Assembly (NCBI GenBank): GCA_033032175.1
Contig: CM065322.1
Span: 2,170,001 to 2,234,000 of the forward strand
Direction: 5' to 3'
From: Saturnia japonica
Taxonomy: Eukaryota; Arthropoda; Insecta; Lepidoptera; Saturniidae
Length of the DNA: 64,000 nucleotides
Of this stretch, positions 20,757 through 32,460 are shown one piece after another. Numbering within the stretch: the first letter of the stretch is position 1; each line of letters opens with the position of its first letter. The notes beneath the pieces are model-generated. The model made no database searches, was not told the origin of the DNA, and worked only from the letters and a program-made list of their open reading frames with translations. The position numbers and the translations under genes are program-made.

Positions 20757-23084
20757 ATGAGACTTTCGTTGTTATTACTATTGACTGCGGCGTCAGTTTG
20801 GGGGTTCCCGCAGAAGAGGGTGGAAAAGGGACTATCGCAGTACCAAGAACGGAAGGAACTAAAAGCGAGAGAGTCACCGAGAGACTGTAAAGGGAAGTGC
20901 GCGACTAACATTGCTCAAAAAGCGGCGGCTGAAGCGAAGGCTGCACAAGCTGCACAGAACGCTGCCGGTGCACAAGCTGCGCACATAGTGAGTTTCCTTA
21001 GAAAAATTATTATCGGTTACTCATATAATTATATAAGTAATTATATATTTATGTGGAGCAAAAATTTAATTATAAACATAATAATTGCTTTTTGGTAATA
21101 ACATAAATATATACATTGAAATAGAAAACAGTGTGGTGTTTAATTATATAGGTGTATTAATTTTGTTCTATGTCTCGATAGTATAGTTATTATGAAGTAT
21201 TCTTGCACTCAGTTCCCTAGATGCATACATAAATGTATCATGCATGTAATGTGCATATACAATGTATTTTAAAATCTATCAGTGAAGATAAGTAGCTATA
21301 ACATTCTAATAATTAATAATTGTGATATTCGCAAAGATAAACTAAAATTAATATATATTATGCAGGTCAAAACACAATTGGCAGAAAAAGCACTTCAAGC
21401 AGCAAAGGCAGCAGAAGCCGCACTAGCCGGTAAACAGGCTGTGGTAGAACAACTACAACAAGAAGTTAAAGAAGCTGAAGCAGTTGTTGCTGAGAATACT
21501 GCCGCAGTACATCAACAACAGGGCACAGTCAACGCAGCTGTTCAAGCTGCTCAACAAGCTACCGCACAAGTAAGAATTTACATCTTAGATTAATATTGAA
21601 CTCCTTTGAAACTATTATTAATAAAGTATATTAATCAAATTATGATCGGTAAAAAAGTAAAGCTAATATTTATGCAATAATGTAATTTCTCAAATTAGAT
21701 TTAAGACATTTTTGTATTTTAAAAGATTTATCTTCAACAATTCCTACCTGATCAGATGAAATAAGAAAACGAGTTTTACGATGTTCACCCTCTCTAGTTG
21801 ATCTTTACTGAGAAATCTGCTGATTAAAGTATCGAGGTTCCTGCGTGACGCTTTACTAAAATTATTATTAATTTTCAAAACATATCGCTGTTTCGGATTT
21901 GGTGGTTATTGTTGAAGACATTTAAACGATACTTCGTAAAACTACCGTTTTCTGTTTGTCCGTAAGGTCTGATCTGGTAACGAGAGTTGAAGATAAAGGA
22001 GAAGCAGTCTCGTGGTCTGCCGTCGAATCGTTCAAAATGATTTGCATGTCGCTGTACAGTTTCATTGCGACAGCAGCAGTGCTCTCGTGTGTGCCCGTTT
22101 GCTTTAGAGCATGTTCAGTGAAATTTCTTTCATGTTTCTGTACCGGCAAGAGGAAGTAAATTTCAATCATCAGAATGGTGGATAAATCGTTGTAATATTT
22201 AACAGTCGTGGTTTTATAATAAATATGTTATGTTTTATTTGTCTATCTTTTATTGAAAATTAATTGGATTATGATCAGAGTCTACGCAATTTAGTTTAAT
22301 ATGGTTAGAGCTTCAAAGGCATCCGATAAAACTACTTAACAATCCGTAATCATTACGATTGCTTATTTAGGAAAGATCTATAGAAGTAAATCCAATTACA
22401 CGAGGATGTATAAATAATCAAATAAGACAATGTATACATGTTTTTGATTTATAATAAACATCAAATGTTTAAAATGATTGTTTACTTATGTACTTAAGGT
22501 GTCATACTTTTTTGGCGTAACAAGACAAAAATAACTCCTAAGAATTTTATCCTGCGTGTCAACAACATGATAAAGTTAACTTTTACTGTCTTTTTGTCTA
22601 AGAAAGTTTAACAGTGTATAAACAACCTTATTTTAATCATTATAGCACTTCCATTGCATGTTGCGCATGCAGCTCTAAATTTTACCTTCTACTAAGTGCG
22701 CCAAAAGATGTATCACTTTAAAAGCAATATTGAATTTAAATTATAATTCTAACATTTTTCTTCGATTTGTTATATGTTTTATAGCACAAGTTATTAATGC
22801 AAGCTACGCAGCTAGCGGCTCAAATGGAAAAGTCGGCGCACTCTGTCCTCGATAAGACAAAGTTTGGGCTACAAGAGAAATGTCACAATTTGTCTGAAGC
22901 CAGAGCTCGTTTAGCACACCTCCAGCACAAGTTGCAATGTGCGTGCGCAGATTGTTCTGCTACTAAGCAGGCAGCGCATTGTGCTTGCGAGGCAGCTCGT
23001 GCAGCGTGTGGAAATGCGAGGAGAAAGAAACACATTATTGACCAAAACGCACTCGCTTTAAGGGAATCCAAGCAAGGACGATGA
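20757..23084 (+). CDS. secreted Ala-rich coiled-coil protein, probable DUF745 family, three exons
   Basis: Exons 20757-20987, 21366-21569 and 22785-23084, all phase 0 with good GT/AG, encode 244 residues. Residues 1-16 (MRLSLLLLLTAASVWG) are a clear signal peptide, then a basic Lys/Arg-rich stretch. Residues ~45-190 are a long Ala/Gln/Glu-rich heptad-like coiled coil (AEKALQAAKAAEAALAGKQ). The layout matches my memory of the insect DUF745 family, secreted proteins of unknown function. The C-terminal quarter is unusual: seven cysteines in about 50 residues (LQCACADC, HCACEAARAAC) and a basic end. Intron 2 contains micro-ORF F on the same strand. Secretion and coiled coil are well supported; the family name rests on memory. 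Confidence 0.82.
22037..22159 (+). CDS. micro-ORF F: 40-residue hydrophobic Cys/Lys-tailed peptide nested in an intron
   Basis: Complete ATG-to-TAA ORF of 40 codons, opening MICMSLYSFIATAAVLSCVP, then Val-Cys-Phe-Arg-Ala-Cys and a Cys-Phe-Cys-Thr-Gly-Lys-Arg-Lys tail. It is a clear paralogue of D2, but on the plus strand, inside intron 2 of the coiled-coil gene. The frame stays open upstream to 21956, but only through TTG. The ATG has A at -3, and leader similarity to D2 extends upstream. A possible acceptor (TTTGTCCGTAAG) ends at 21966. AATAAA at 22218-22223 gives it its own likely 3' end. It may be an independent nested gene or an alternative terminal exon of the host. Function unknown. Confidence 0.68.
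   Translation: MICMSLYSFIATAAVLSCVPVCFRACSVKFLSCFCTGKRK
22218..22223 (+). terminator. polyadenylation signal of micro-ORF F
   Basis: AATAAA 59 bases after the micro-ORF F stop, followed by T-rich sequence (gttatgttttatttgtc). Confidence 0.5.
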
Positions 23085-23158
23085 TGAAAATACCATCAAT
23101 TACAAATATAAGAATTAAGACCTAAACATCAATTTGGAAAGTAATCCGATTCAAATGC

Positions 23159-23202
23159 AATAAATAGATATTCTAAAATATTCGAAATTTGTCCTAAATA
23201 AA
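23159..23202 (+). terminator. two polyadenylation signals of the coiled-coil gene
   Basis: AATAAA at 23159-23164 and again at 23197-23202, 75 and 113 bases after the stop codon. Confidence 0.6.
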
Positions 23203-24682
23203 AATGCATATTAGCGAGTTTTTTGAATTTCTTAAAAACTGATACGTTTACAACAGCTTTCTATGCTAAACGAATGTGTGGGCGTTTTTATGTTCCTACT
23301 TTCCAAAAATCAATTAATTATTAATCAATTTATATTCTTACTAGTTCAGGTTTTGTTGTATGCTCGGGTGTTACAGACAAATTTACATTTTTTTTAATTA
23401 CTTTAAATATAAAATACATTAATTTTATTGAAAAACATGAGCAATTCGATTTTGAAATAGCATGACACAAATATAGAATTTTATTTTATATAATTTTCTC
23501 ACAATAAATTTGTATTGAATTACGGTAGTTCTACAGAAAAAATAGTTTTTCATGATATAATCAAATTTATGCAAAAAGATTTTTGTTGCTCGTATCCATT
23601 TGTTGTATTAAAAAATTGGCATAAATGAAATTTACTATATTTAACATTTTCCTATGATTTATCGACATGTATTTATTTGCTTTAAATGTAGCTTCAAGCT
23701 ATTTTTAAAACTTGAAATGATCTTAAAATAAGAAAAGTCAAACAATACCAATTTTACATTACATTTTCTACCTTATTTATTATTTTATCAAACAATACAA
23801 AGAAGCTCCTTGATTGTACTCAAGAATGTGTGGATAATGAAAAACAGGACAATTAATTTTTAGATTATCTCGCTTTACTGTAGTTTTATATATAAATGTT
23901 AAGACCTTCAGTCATTTAAGCTTTTGATATAAGTCGTTTAAGCTTCTTGTTAATATAGTGATCATTTGTATAATATTGTTTTATTTTACTGCAAATTTCT
24001 GAGATTTTATATGACGCTTAACTTCCATATTTCTCCAGTATATTAATGCCAATTCATCGCATCAGTGCTTATTTGTTCTATCCGCTAATGGTAAGCCTTT
24101 AAAAAGGTTTTATTTTAAAATTTGTTTACCTTGACATAATACATGAGAATCAACAAATTAAATGATTTATATTAATTACTAAAATAACTCGTGTATTAAA
24201 AATTTTTTTTTTTTCAAAATAATCTATCATTTGGACCAGTAAATACTGAGGTTGGAAAACTAAAATTGAAGATTAAAAGGATTCTTGTTATTTCTATTAA
24301 ATAATTTAATTAAAATACTCTTATTTTAAAATAAATAACAGTCTTATATCTAACAACATATAATCAATTTAAATAATTTAATGTTATCTCATTAATTACA
24401 CTTTCAAAGTAAAACTTATTTTCTAATTTTTATTGCGATTTCTTATCTATCATCCTATATTTTTGAATACGTTATTTAATATAAACTCATTTTTCATTAA
24501 ATTTAAAAATGTTATAAATAATAATTTACATAGTGTATGTTTTACTTTGATAAATTTGACTATAGTCTTATCAACATCTCTCATTTTAAAGAAATCATTA
24601 GAAGTATTACTACAGTCTACAAATAAGTTTTTTTTAAAACTGAATTTTACTCATATTGAGGAAAGAATAACAATTGAAATGC
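23203..24682. other. AT-rich intergenic spacer
   Basis: Very AT-rich. The one longer frame (24433-24690) is low-complexity Leu/Asn/Phe translation of AT sequence. I see no gene or repeat I can support. Confidence 0.4.
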
Positions 24683-24688
24683 TTTATT
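24683..24688 (-). terminator. polyadenylation signal of the YGPP gene
   Basis: Minus-strand AATAAA 110 bases past the stop codon at 24798. Confidence 0.5.
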
Positions 24689-24797
24689 AAAGAACGGATT
24701 TTGAAACAAGACACACCAGATGAGATCGCCATTAAAAAAATCATCGAAAATAGCAAAAATAATGTAATAGTATCATTGCACAAATAATATTACTTCC

Positions 24798-26027
24798 TTA
24801 GTCGACTATACTAAACGCATCATTTAAGTTTTGTGGACTAAAGGCTAGATTGCTGTTCTTATAATTGACGTAGGGCGAGTTTGTGGCTGATGATGGAATT
24901 TCTGAGTCGATAAAACTTTGCGGAGGCGCAAACTCGTCGTCGTCGAGCAACGGCGAATTAGTTTGAAACTTAGGTATGTATCTAGCGGGCGGTTCAGCGT
25001 ACTGACCTCCGACTATTATCTCCTCGTTGAGACCTGGCTTCTGCGGCTTCCACAGCCGGTTCACAAGCTTGATGTTTCCCGGTTTCTTCTTCTTCTCTTT
25101 CTGCACTTTCTGTTTTTGTTTCTCGTTGTGAGCATATATATCTGAATAAGAGTTCAAGTTTTCTTCATTACCTTCTGATGGTATTGGAGTTACAAACACA
25201 TCAGGTTCTGGTTTCATGTAAACTGGATGTGTTTTAGAATATTCATTAATATTGTCTATGCTTTGTTCACGTTTCAAATTTTTCCATGATTGATATTCCT
25301 TGTCGAATTCTGCAAAATCATCGTTTTTGAAATGATGCATTGATTTGAAAGCTTGTAATGTTGGATAAAGATCTTTTAAAGTGGTTTTGACAAATGCTCC
25401 GTACGAATCAACTGGTGGTTCGGCGTGATTGAATTTTGGGTAATCGTCGCGATTTGTAGGTGGTTCTGCAAAATCCGTTGAAACCGGTGGATGAAGTGGG
25501 AAATGGGGAGTTCTACTTGGCGAACCATAAGCTGGGTTTGGGTGTTTCGGTGGCCCGTACTTGGGTTTCATTGTGTGTTTTTTATAACTTTGCGGTCTGT
25601 ATTTAGGGCTCGCATTTTTTCCTCTATACTTCTTTCCTGGTTTTCGCATTATTTTTGGAGGTCCATATTTTGGTCTCGGAGGTCCATATTTCGGCTTAGG
25701 TGGTCCATACCTGTGTTTTGATATCCTGGATACTCTTCTATAAATCATTTTTGGCTTTTGGTATGCCGTTTCCATTGGAAAATTATCTATCAGCATTATG
25801 GTATCGCGTTTATTCAAGCGAATGTTTTTCTTTGTTTCTTCTACTTCTTTCTCTTCGGTTTCGGCTGCTGCGCATGTTGCGCATGTTAGAGTTATCTGGA
25901 AGAAGTAGAAATAGATTATGTAAATATGAAATAATTACTATAATTATGCCTGTATTAATTTATTTCATAGTTCAGTTAATTCTGAGTTAAAATTTACAGT
26001 AATGGTAATCTGTAAGCAGACCTCCAT
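24798..26027 (-). CDS. secreted YGPP-repeat protein, two exons
   Basis: Exon 1 25998-26027 (10 codons, donor GTAAAT) and exon 2 24798-25895 (366 codons including TAA) join in phase to give 375 residues. The N-terminus (MEVCLQITITITLTCATCAAA) is a plausible signal peptide split by the intron. An acidic stretch follows, then residues ~50-115 with four Tyr-Gly-Pro-Pro units and one Tyr-Gly-Ser-Pro, spaced by Lys/Arg/Pro, and strongly basic. The remainder has three Ala-Glu-Pro-Pro motifs, a Lys-rich patch (Glu-Lys-Lys-Lys-Lys-Pro) and a C-terminus rich in Ser, Asn and Pro. Tyr/Gly/Pro repeats are typical of insect structural matrix proteins (cuticle, eggshell, silk). I do not recognise the family. 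Confidence 0.8.
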
Positions 26028-27769
26028 GATACTGAATTTAATTTAAATAGTGATAGTGCTTTAAAGCAAACATCTCAAGCTGAAATAATCTAAATAAGTA
26101 AGAACCAGATAGTGAATAAAGTAAATAATGATAACGTACTTCAAATATATCCAATTTTGTAAGAATATTGAAATATAGATATCATAAAATAAATAATTTA
26201 CTGTGAAATATGACAGATAACGCAGTGGTCGAGGATAGTCATGGTGTCAATTGCATAGTTGTGGCTGGCAAAATATCAATTCGATGTCCGCAGATCCCAA
26301 TCCCTGACAGGTACGAACGAATTTTACGGAATACGTGTACCTACATTTACTATTTGAAATTGGTAACACTATCAGCTGAAGGTGAAGGAAAATGTCGTGA
26401 GGAAACCTGAATACCTGGTAATTTTTTTTGCAGTACCCACTATAAGTGAGAAAAATATGAAACTATGTATATGGAAATTTGAAAAGTAGCAACGAAAAAC
26501 TTTGAGCTTCATAATTGATTATAAGCTTAGAACAGTACAAAACACAACAAAATTATACTAATGCACCGAGAAAAATGTACTCCGCTATAAAAAATAAAAC
26601 CGCACACTCGGTGCGAGTTTAAATGTGCTTCTTAATTTCACTTGTGCAAAAGTCCGCTAACTACAGGTTCAAGGGCACACGCAACTACTAAAAACAAAGG
26701 AGGAACAAAAGTCGAGATCCGTATCTGAAAATCAAGACAGCAATATTTTGTATCCATATCGACGGATTTATAGTTTTAAGAATCTGGTACGTCCCTGTTA
26801 TTTAGTATAACTAAACACATCTAATAAAGCTACTAAATTAAATAATAGTAGGTATTTGTTAACAGACAGTAACGTAACACTTTCATTATGTTAATTATAG
26901 TCCTCTAGGGTCATTTTATATTTGCTCGTAGAATATAGAAATATATGAAAGCTTATGTTATGTAATGAATGGTAAGGGAGTACTCAACTATGCAACTTTC
27001 GTAGCTAACCCATGGGATATAAACTTACATAGGCTTTTATTATGACTGACCTCAGGAGTTATTCTTTTGATTTTGCTTATAAAAACTGCCCTGCCATGAG
27101 CAGTTTGTCTGCAGGATCCTCTGCTAGTCTCGTTGACAATATTTTTTAAGTCAGATTTCTATGGTCTGTATATGATAATCTTGTACGCAATTAGATTACA
27201 GTGACTTATTACCATCACCAAAAGTACGTTGCTAGACACTTCATTAAAGTTAATGGCATTTTTCGCTTCGTTAATAATCGTCCTACGAACGAAAAAAATT
27301 CGAAACTTTTATTTTATCTCGGAACATTGCTGTTTCCTCGGTCTAAATCTAAGGCATTTAGAAACTACGTCGCAATCTATAGGTAAGTGGTAAGATATAG
27401 GTACAAGCGAGATTGCTTTGCGGTTCACGGCTGAGGTCATTCCACTCCTATCATAGAGATATTTCCATAAGTGAGAACGACTTCCGGTTGTCTTTACTCA
27501 TCAATATTCAGATATCTCTGCGCTTGTATCAGTTTTGTGTAAGCCATTTTTTTTTAAATCTACATTAATAAATCTTTTTTAGTACATGATTTTTTACAAA
27601 CTTTCTGATTGACATTAGATGCGCATTTGAACAATAAATTTAGCTAGCACTAGAGTTAATCTTTAGACCACAGTTGTTTAAGTGATAAATATATACAAAT
27701 AAATCAAATTGAAGTGTCTGTATGTAATGTCAAAATAACAGCTTTCTACCAAAATATATACGGTACTAA

Positions 27770-28192
27770 TAAAAAAGAAAAAAAAAACAAATTTTTAAAT
27801 TTTTTGTCTACCTCTTTGTTCCGGGTAATCTCCGAAACGGTTGGACCGAATTTGACGAGGCTATCATTGGCAGATAGTTGATGTTGATGAGAAAAAGAGG
27901 GTTGCTTTAAAGTAAAAATCAATTCGGTAAACGACGATTTTAGGGCGCTTAAATGGCTTGAGCTGAGTAAAAAACCGTAAGAGATACTTATATCAAATTA
28001 AAGTAGTGCCTACTTAATTGTAGTTCTTAAAATACCTCTACAAACAGTCAGCAAGAGCATAAATATATGTCTATCTTATAAGGATTACCAAAAATAACCA
28101 CTTTTGTGTTTTAAATAACCAGGATTCGCGCGTGTGCCGATCGACGGCATTCCGTAGTCCACGCGAGCGCAGCCGTGGACACAGCTAGTTAT
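27770..28192 (+). repeat. ~420-bp dispersed repeat, copy 2
   Basis: Same order of blocks as 4470-4885 (gggcgcttaaatggctt, cgatcgacggca, cagccgtggacacagctagt). Confidence 0.65.
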
Positions 28193-30989
28193 AACTAACT
28201 GTTATCGATTTCCTATGATTTCGCAGTTATTCTAAACGTTGTATACCTAATTATCTCAACCTTATGAATCAAAATTAACTAAATAGTTTAAATTGTAGAT
28301 ATCATACTTTAACCCGAGAAATATTGACGCAGGTACAAAGAACACGCTTAGATCGAGAAATGTTTGAGTTCTCAAAGATTATACAATCCAGATGCTATAT
28401 ATTATTGTTGTTTACAATTAATTTGTACCTTATGAATCTTAAATCTTATTACCTATCCTATACTATCTGTAAAGATACTTCATACAGTCCTTAACTTGTG
28501 GTGTATTTGTTATTGTAATATTCTGTGAATGTGTCGTTGATGTGACAATAAATAAATAAATATACCAATTATTGTTAGGTACCGTCTCTAGTGTTTATTA
28601 ACTTATAATAAAGTGATTCTTCTCTCAATCTAATATCACTGTCCTATAAGTAATTAATAAAAATTTCACTATTTTCTCTTACGTGTAATGTTACAAAAAT
28701 GTACAACGATCTAGATTCGTGTATCAAATAACAGATCAGTGTTACGTTCTAACAAGCCAGGTCAAGCGCGTTTGTAAGAAAGTTGCTAATAGAATTTACT
28801 ATTCCTTGTACTAGGATCTAACAGCGGTTTCGCATGCATTGATTGAAAATATTTTCTCTCGTTAGTTGATTGATTTAAATGATTCTTTCAAAATCCTTAA
28901 CGGTATCTCACTTCTGTGTTTAAGTTATCGTGGCTACTCAGTGTATAAACTTCTAGACTAGATACATGGACAGATGTTTAATAAATATATTGTAGCATTG
29001 TGTTTAAGAATGAATTTTTGAAGGGAAATTTCTTTAGCCGCGTTGAGCAATTTTTGATAGGGGAAAACATGGGTTCGCGTCATCGAAGACCTCGACATGC
29101 TCGTGACGTATTGGGCTTGTGTCATACTAGCGACGCGTAGTATAGCGGCATGTATATACGTATACGCATAAATATTATATACGTGCACATGCGTAAATCT
29201 CGTGATTTCGCGTCACCGAAATTAACCGATAATTGATGTAAAAATTCAAAATTGAGTTTTCACATCTGTTAGTAGTCCTTATGACTGCCTCGGCCTTTTT
29301 TTTTAAGTTAGTCGAATTTTGTTTTGAAATTTTTACTTTGCATGTTTCTTTTTCAATTATTATTTTAGTTTTCAAAAGAACAAAATTTTCTGTATCAATT
29401 ATTATTACCTTTAATATATTATTGTAAATTTATTCAATTCGAAAATCTACTTCAGGGAAATCTGAATTTAATTTACGACTATTCTTTTGATAATCATAAC
29501 TTGATAAATAAACACTATAGAACAAAAAATTGTGGGTTCATATTCATACCCCCTGGAAGTAATTGTATGTAGGTTTAATATGAACAAATTTCACAACCTA
29601 CCTTTTATTACGCTATCCGCTTCATAACATATAGATAAAATTTATTTATTTAATGTATAAAGAATTAGGTTCACTTATGAAGTTGCCAAGCCGTAATAAC
29701 AATTGACAAAGTCGAAAACTTTCGATGAGTGAAAACTGTCACAGTTGGATAAACGACCACCCAGCCGGTGCTCAATCTTCCTTGCAATTGCTTATTAGTT
29801 CAGCTAATTACTTCTCGGTTGGATTCCTCAGTAAAGTAAACGTTGAAATCTTTATTTATTTTAGTACGAATGTTAATCGGTTTCACTTAAATTCCCCTGT
29901 TTTTTAGTAATCCGATGTTATTATTACGTTAAGTAAAATTATTGACAGAACAATTTTTAACTAAAGAATAACCCAGCTTTAGTGATTTTCAGGAGTTCCC
30001 TGGTGTTTCTTCGAAATTGAAGGTCCAATGTCAACTAAATTAAAATGCGACCACCTTCGAGGTAAACCCTTTCCAAAATATAATTAAAGGATTTGGTCAC
30101 AAAGCGACCATGCCAACATAATAACATAATAATTATTACAATACACTCATCTTTATCTTTTATCTATACATTTTTACTAGCTAAACTCTGAATACTTTCC
30201 GAAATTTTATATGCCATAGTTATCCTTCGTCTACTAAATGTACAAAGAATTAAATGTTGAAGGGCGCTCATCGAATCGGAATTGAGAACCTCGTTTTTTT
30301 TTAAGGTTGGTTATAAGATATATAAATATAAAGAATAATCTATACTAGCATTAAGTATAAAAATTAGGATATAATTTGTTTGTTTATCGCGCTAATTATA
30401 GTAGGTATATTAATTGTATGTCAAACTTCATGCATATTTGTTCAGTCGTGTTTGCATGATTGAGTAAAAAATATACTACAAATGTTCACATTTATAATAT
30501 TATAACATGATTAAATAGTATTTTTGTGCCAGTATTGTAGAGTAAAAATAGAATCATTAATAGAAATTCCATCTTACACACTTATTATAATAAGTTCCAT
30601 TTATGTACGTGAATTGACTATTTAAAATTCTCAAACAGATATTATAAAAAATACAAAAGATACAATAATTAAAATAATATTTGAGTGTCTGGGAGATAAG
30701 ATAATTACTTAATATCGTGGGAATATCGGCAGTCATCTACGTTTCTTATAGAGAAATCCGTGGTACAATGAAAATAATTGTTTTTTTCTATGTTTGATTT
30801 GCATAACCAATATTCTATAATCGAATTTGTCAAATCGTTTATACTTTGTGAAATTTATAATTGTTCCAATTATGAGTCAAGTTGTAGTAATTTGAACTCT
30901 ATTGTTGTTAAAAATTAAAGAACTTGTACAAAATTCAGATTAAGCAAATTGAATAGTTTTTATTATTAAGTTATCACTATAAAATTGTA

Positions 30990-31165
30990 TTTAACTGACT
31001 TCAAAAAAAGGAGGCGGTTATCAATTAGATTTTTTTTTAGGTCAGCATTAAGTTCTTTGTTTATGAACCGATTTTTTTTTTTGTTGTAAAGGGGATACCT
31101 CAAGGTTGGTCTTTTTTTAATTGCTTTGGCATTGGACCTTCAACTTCGAATATAAGTTTTTTTTT
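30990..31165 (+). repeat. dispersed repeat ('gaaccgattt' family)
   Basis: Contains acttcaaaaaaaggaggcgg, tttatgaaccgattt, ggggatacctcaa and cattggaccttcaacttcg. Further copies at 34188-34370 and 59128-59300, with reversed partial copies near 16915 and 30000. Confidence 0.65.
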
Positions 31166-32269
31166 TCAATTGTCTTAAAAAGTACTTATGCAACTTAAAA
31201 ATTAATCGACTAATTTATCACCGCTACTGCCAACGCACTCGTGTATCCCATGGTATCCTCAAGTTGTATAGACCATATACCTAACCTTCCTCGATAAATA
31301 TACTATAAAATGAAAAAAAAAAAACAATTTTTCTACTCCGAATAATAGTTACAGATATTAACGCGTTTTAATACACAAACAAACGAACAATTAGCTTATA
31401 ATACATATTATTACTATGGATTATATTATATACCAAACATAACCACAATTCGCCATATTGAAGTCAATATTAAGCAAAATCTGTTATCAATTTTCATTTA
31501 CGATATACGTAATAAAACGGCGAATATTGTCGTGTGTGTGGGTGGTACATATCAATGAAACTAATAATCAAATCAGAACAAAAACCATGCACTACAAAGA
31601 AATGTAGTTCTTAGTGAATTTTTTAAAACTCTTCCAACTACTGTATGAACAAAAAAGACATAAATGTAATATTATGTGCGTAGCGTTTTAACACAAATTT
31701 CCTGTAAACGTAAATCACGTATCAAACCAGTTTCCTAAAATTAATGAAAGTTAAAAAAATACACTTTCTTGTATTGTTGTATAAATTCATTTCACTTTTT
31801 TTTATCATAAACCATACGGTCTATATTACTATTATATATTATTTACTAGCTGTTGCCCGCCCACTTCGCTGGGGTATAAAATTGTAGGTAAATATCCTAT
31901 ATCCTATTCTACGGCATTTACTGTCAATAAGACTATAATTATTATACAGTGGATTATTATTCTCGGTGCATTTACTAAATTATTAACATTAAATATTATT
32001 TGTACAGTTGAGATGCTGGTTTGCTTTTTTAGATGGTTTCGAACTGGTAATAGTGTTTATAAAGTTCATAAGAGCCTTAATTCCCTATAGTATTTTTTTA
32101 ATTTGATTTAATCAAATTCTATGCTATTCACTCATTGAGCGTGCTGGGGGGTAAACATTTCCACTTTTTGTTTTACTGGTACTTTACGTAATTAATATAA
32201 CAGTAAATAGTATTTGCACAGACAAAAAAAAATGAAAATGATAAACACGATCGAGTGTGCTACCGTCTT

Positions 32270-32460
32270 TTCTTGATAAGGCTAGGCTGATGGTAAGCGA
32301 TTAACATAGCTTATGGACGTTTGTAATACCATAGGTATCAACTACAGCGTTGCAGACCTTGAACTCTCCTACCCCAAGTAGTTCTGGAAACCGTAATCAT
32401 CTCAAGAACACAACACAAGGTCATTTGGAGTTATTCCACAAGCCGAAGTGCGACAAGTTG
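32270..32460 (-). repeat. SINE-like dispersed repeat, reverse orientation
   Basis: Reverse complement of the 18690-18905 type: ctgatggtaagcgatta, tatggacgtttgtaatacc, and a cacaacacaaggt end. Confidence 0.6.

Noticed and set aside
21956..22036. Upstream extension of micro-ORF F to 67 codons
   Set aside because: It needs a TTG start, and the extra residues have no counterpart in the family; the ATG with A at -3 matches D2.
26210..26410. 66-codon plus-strand frame
   Set aside because: It falls in a common lepidopteran dispersed repeat (gaaggaaaatgtcgtgagga).
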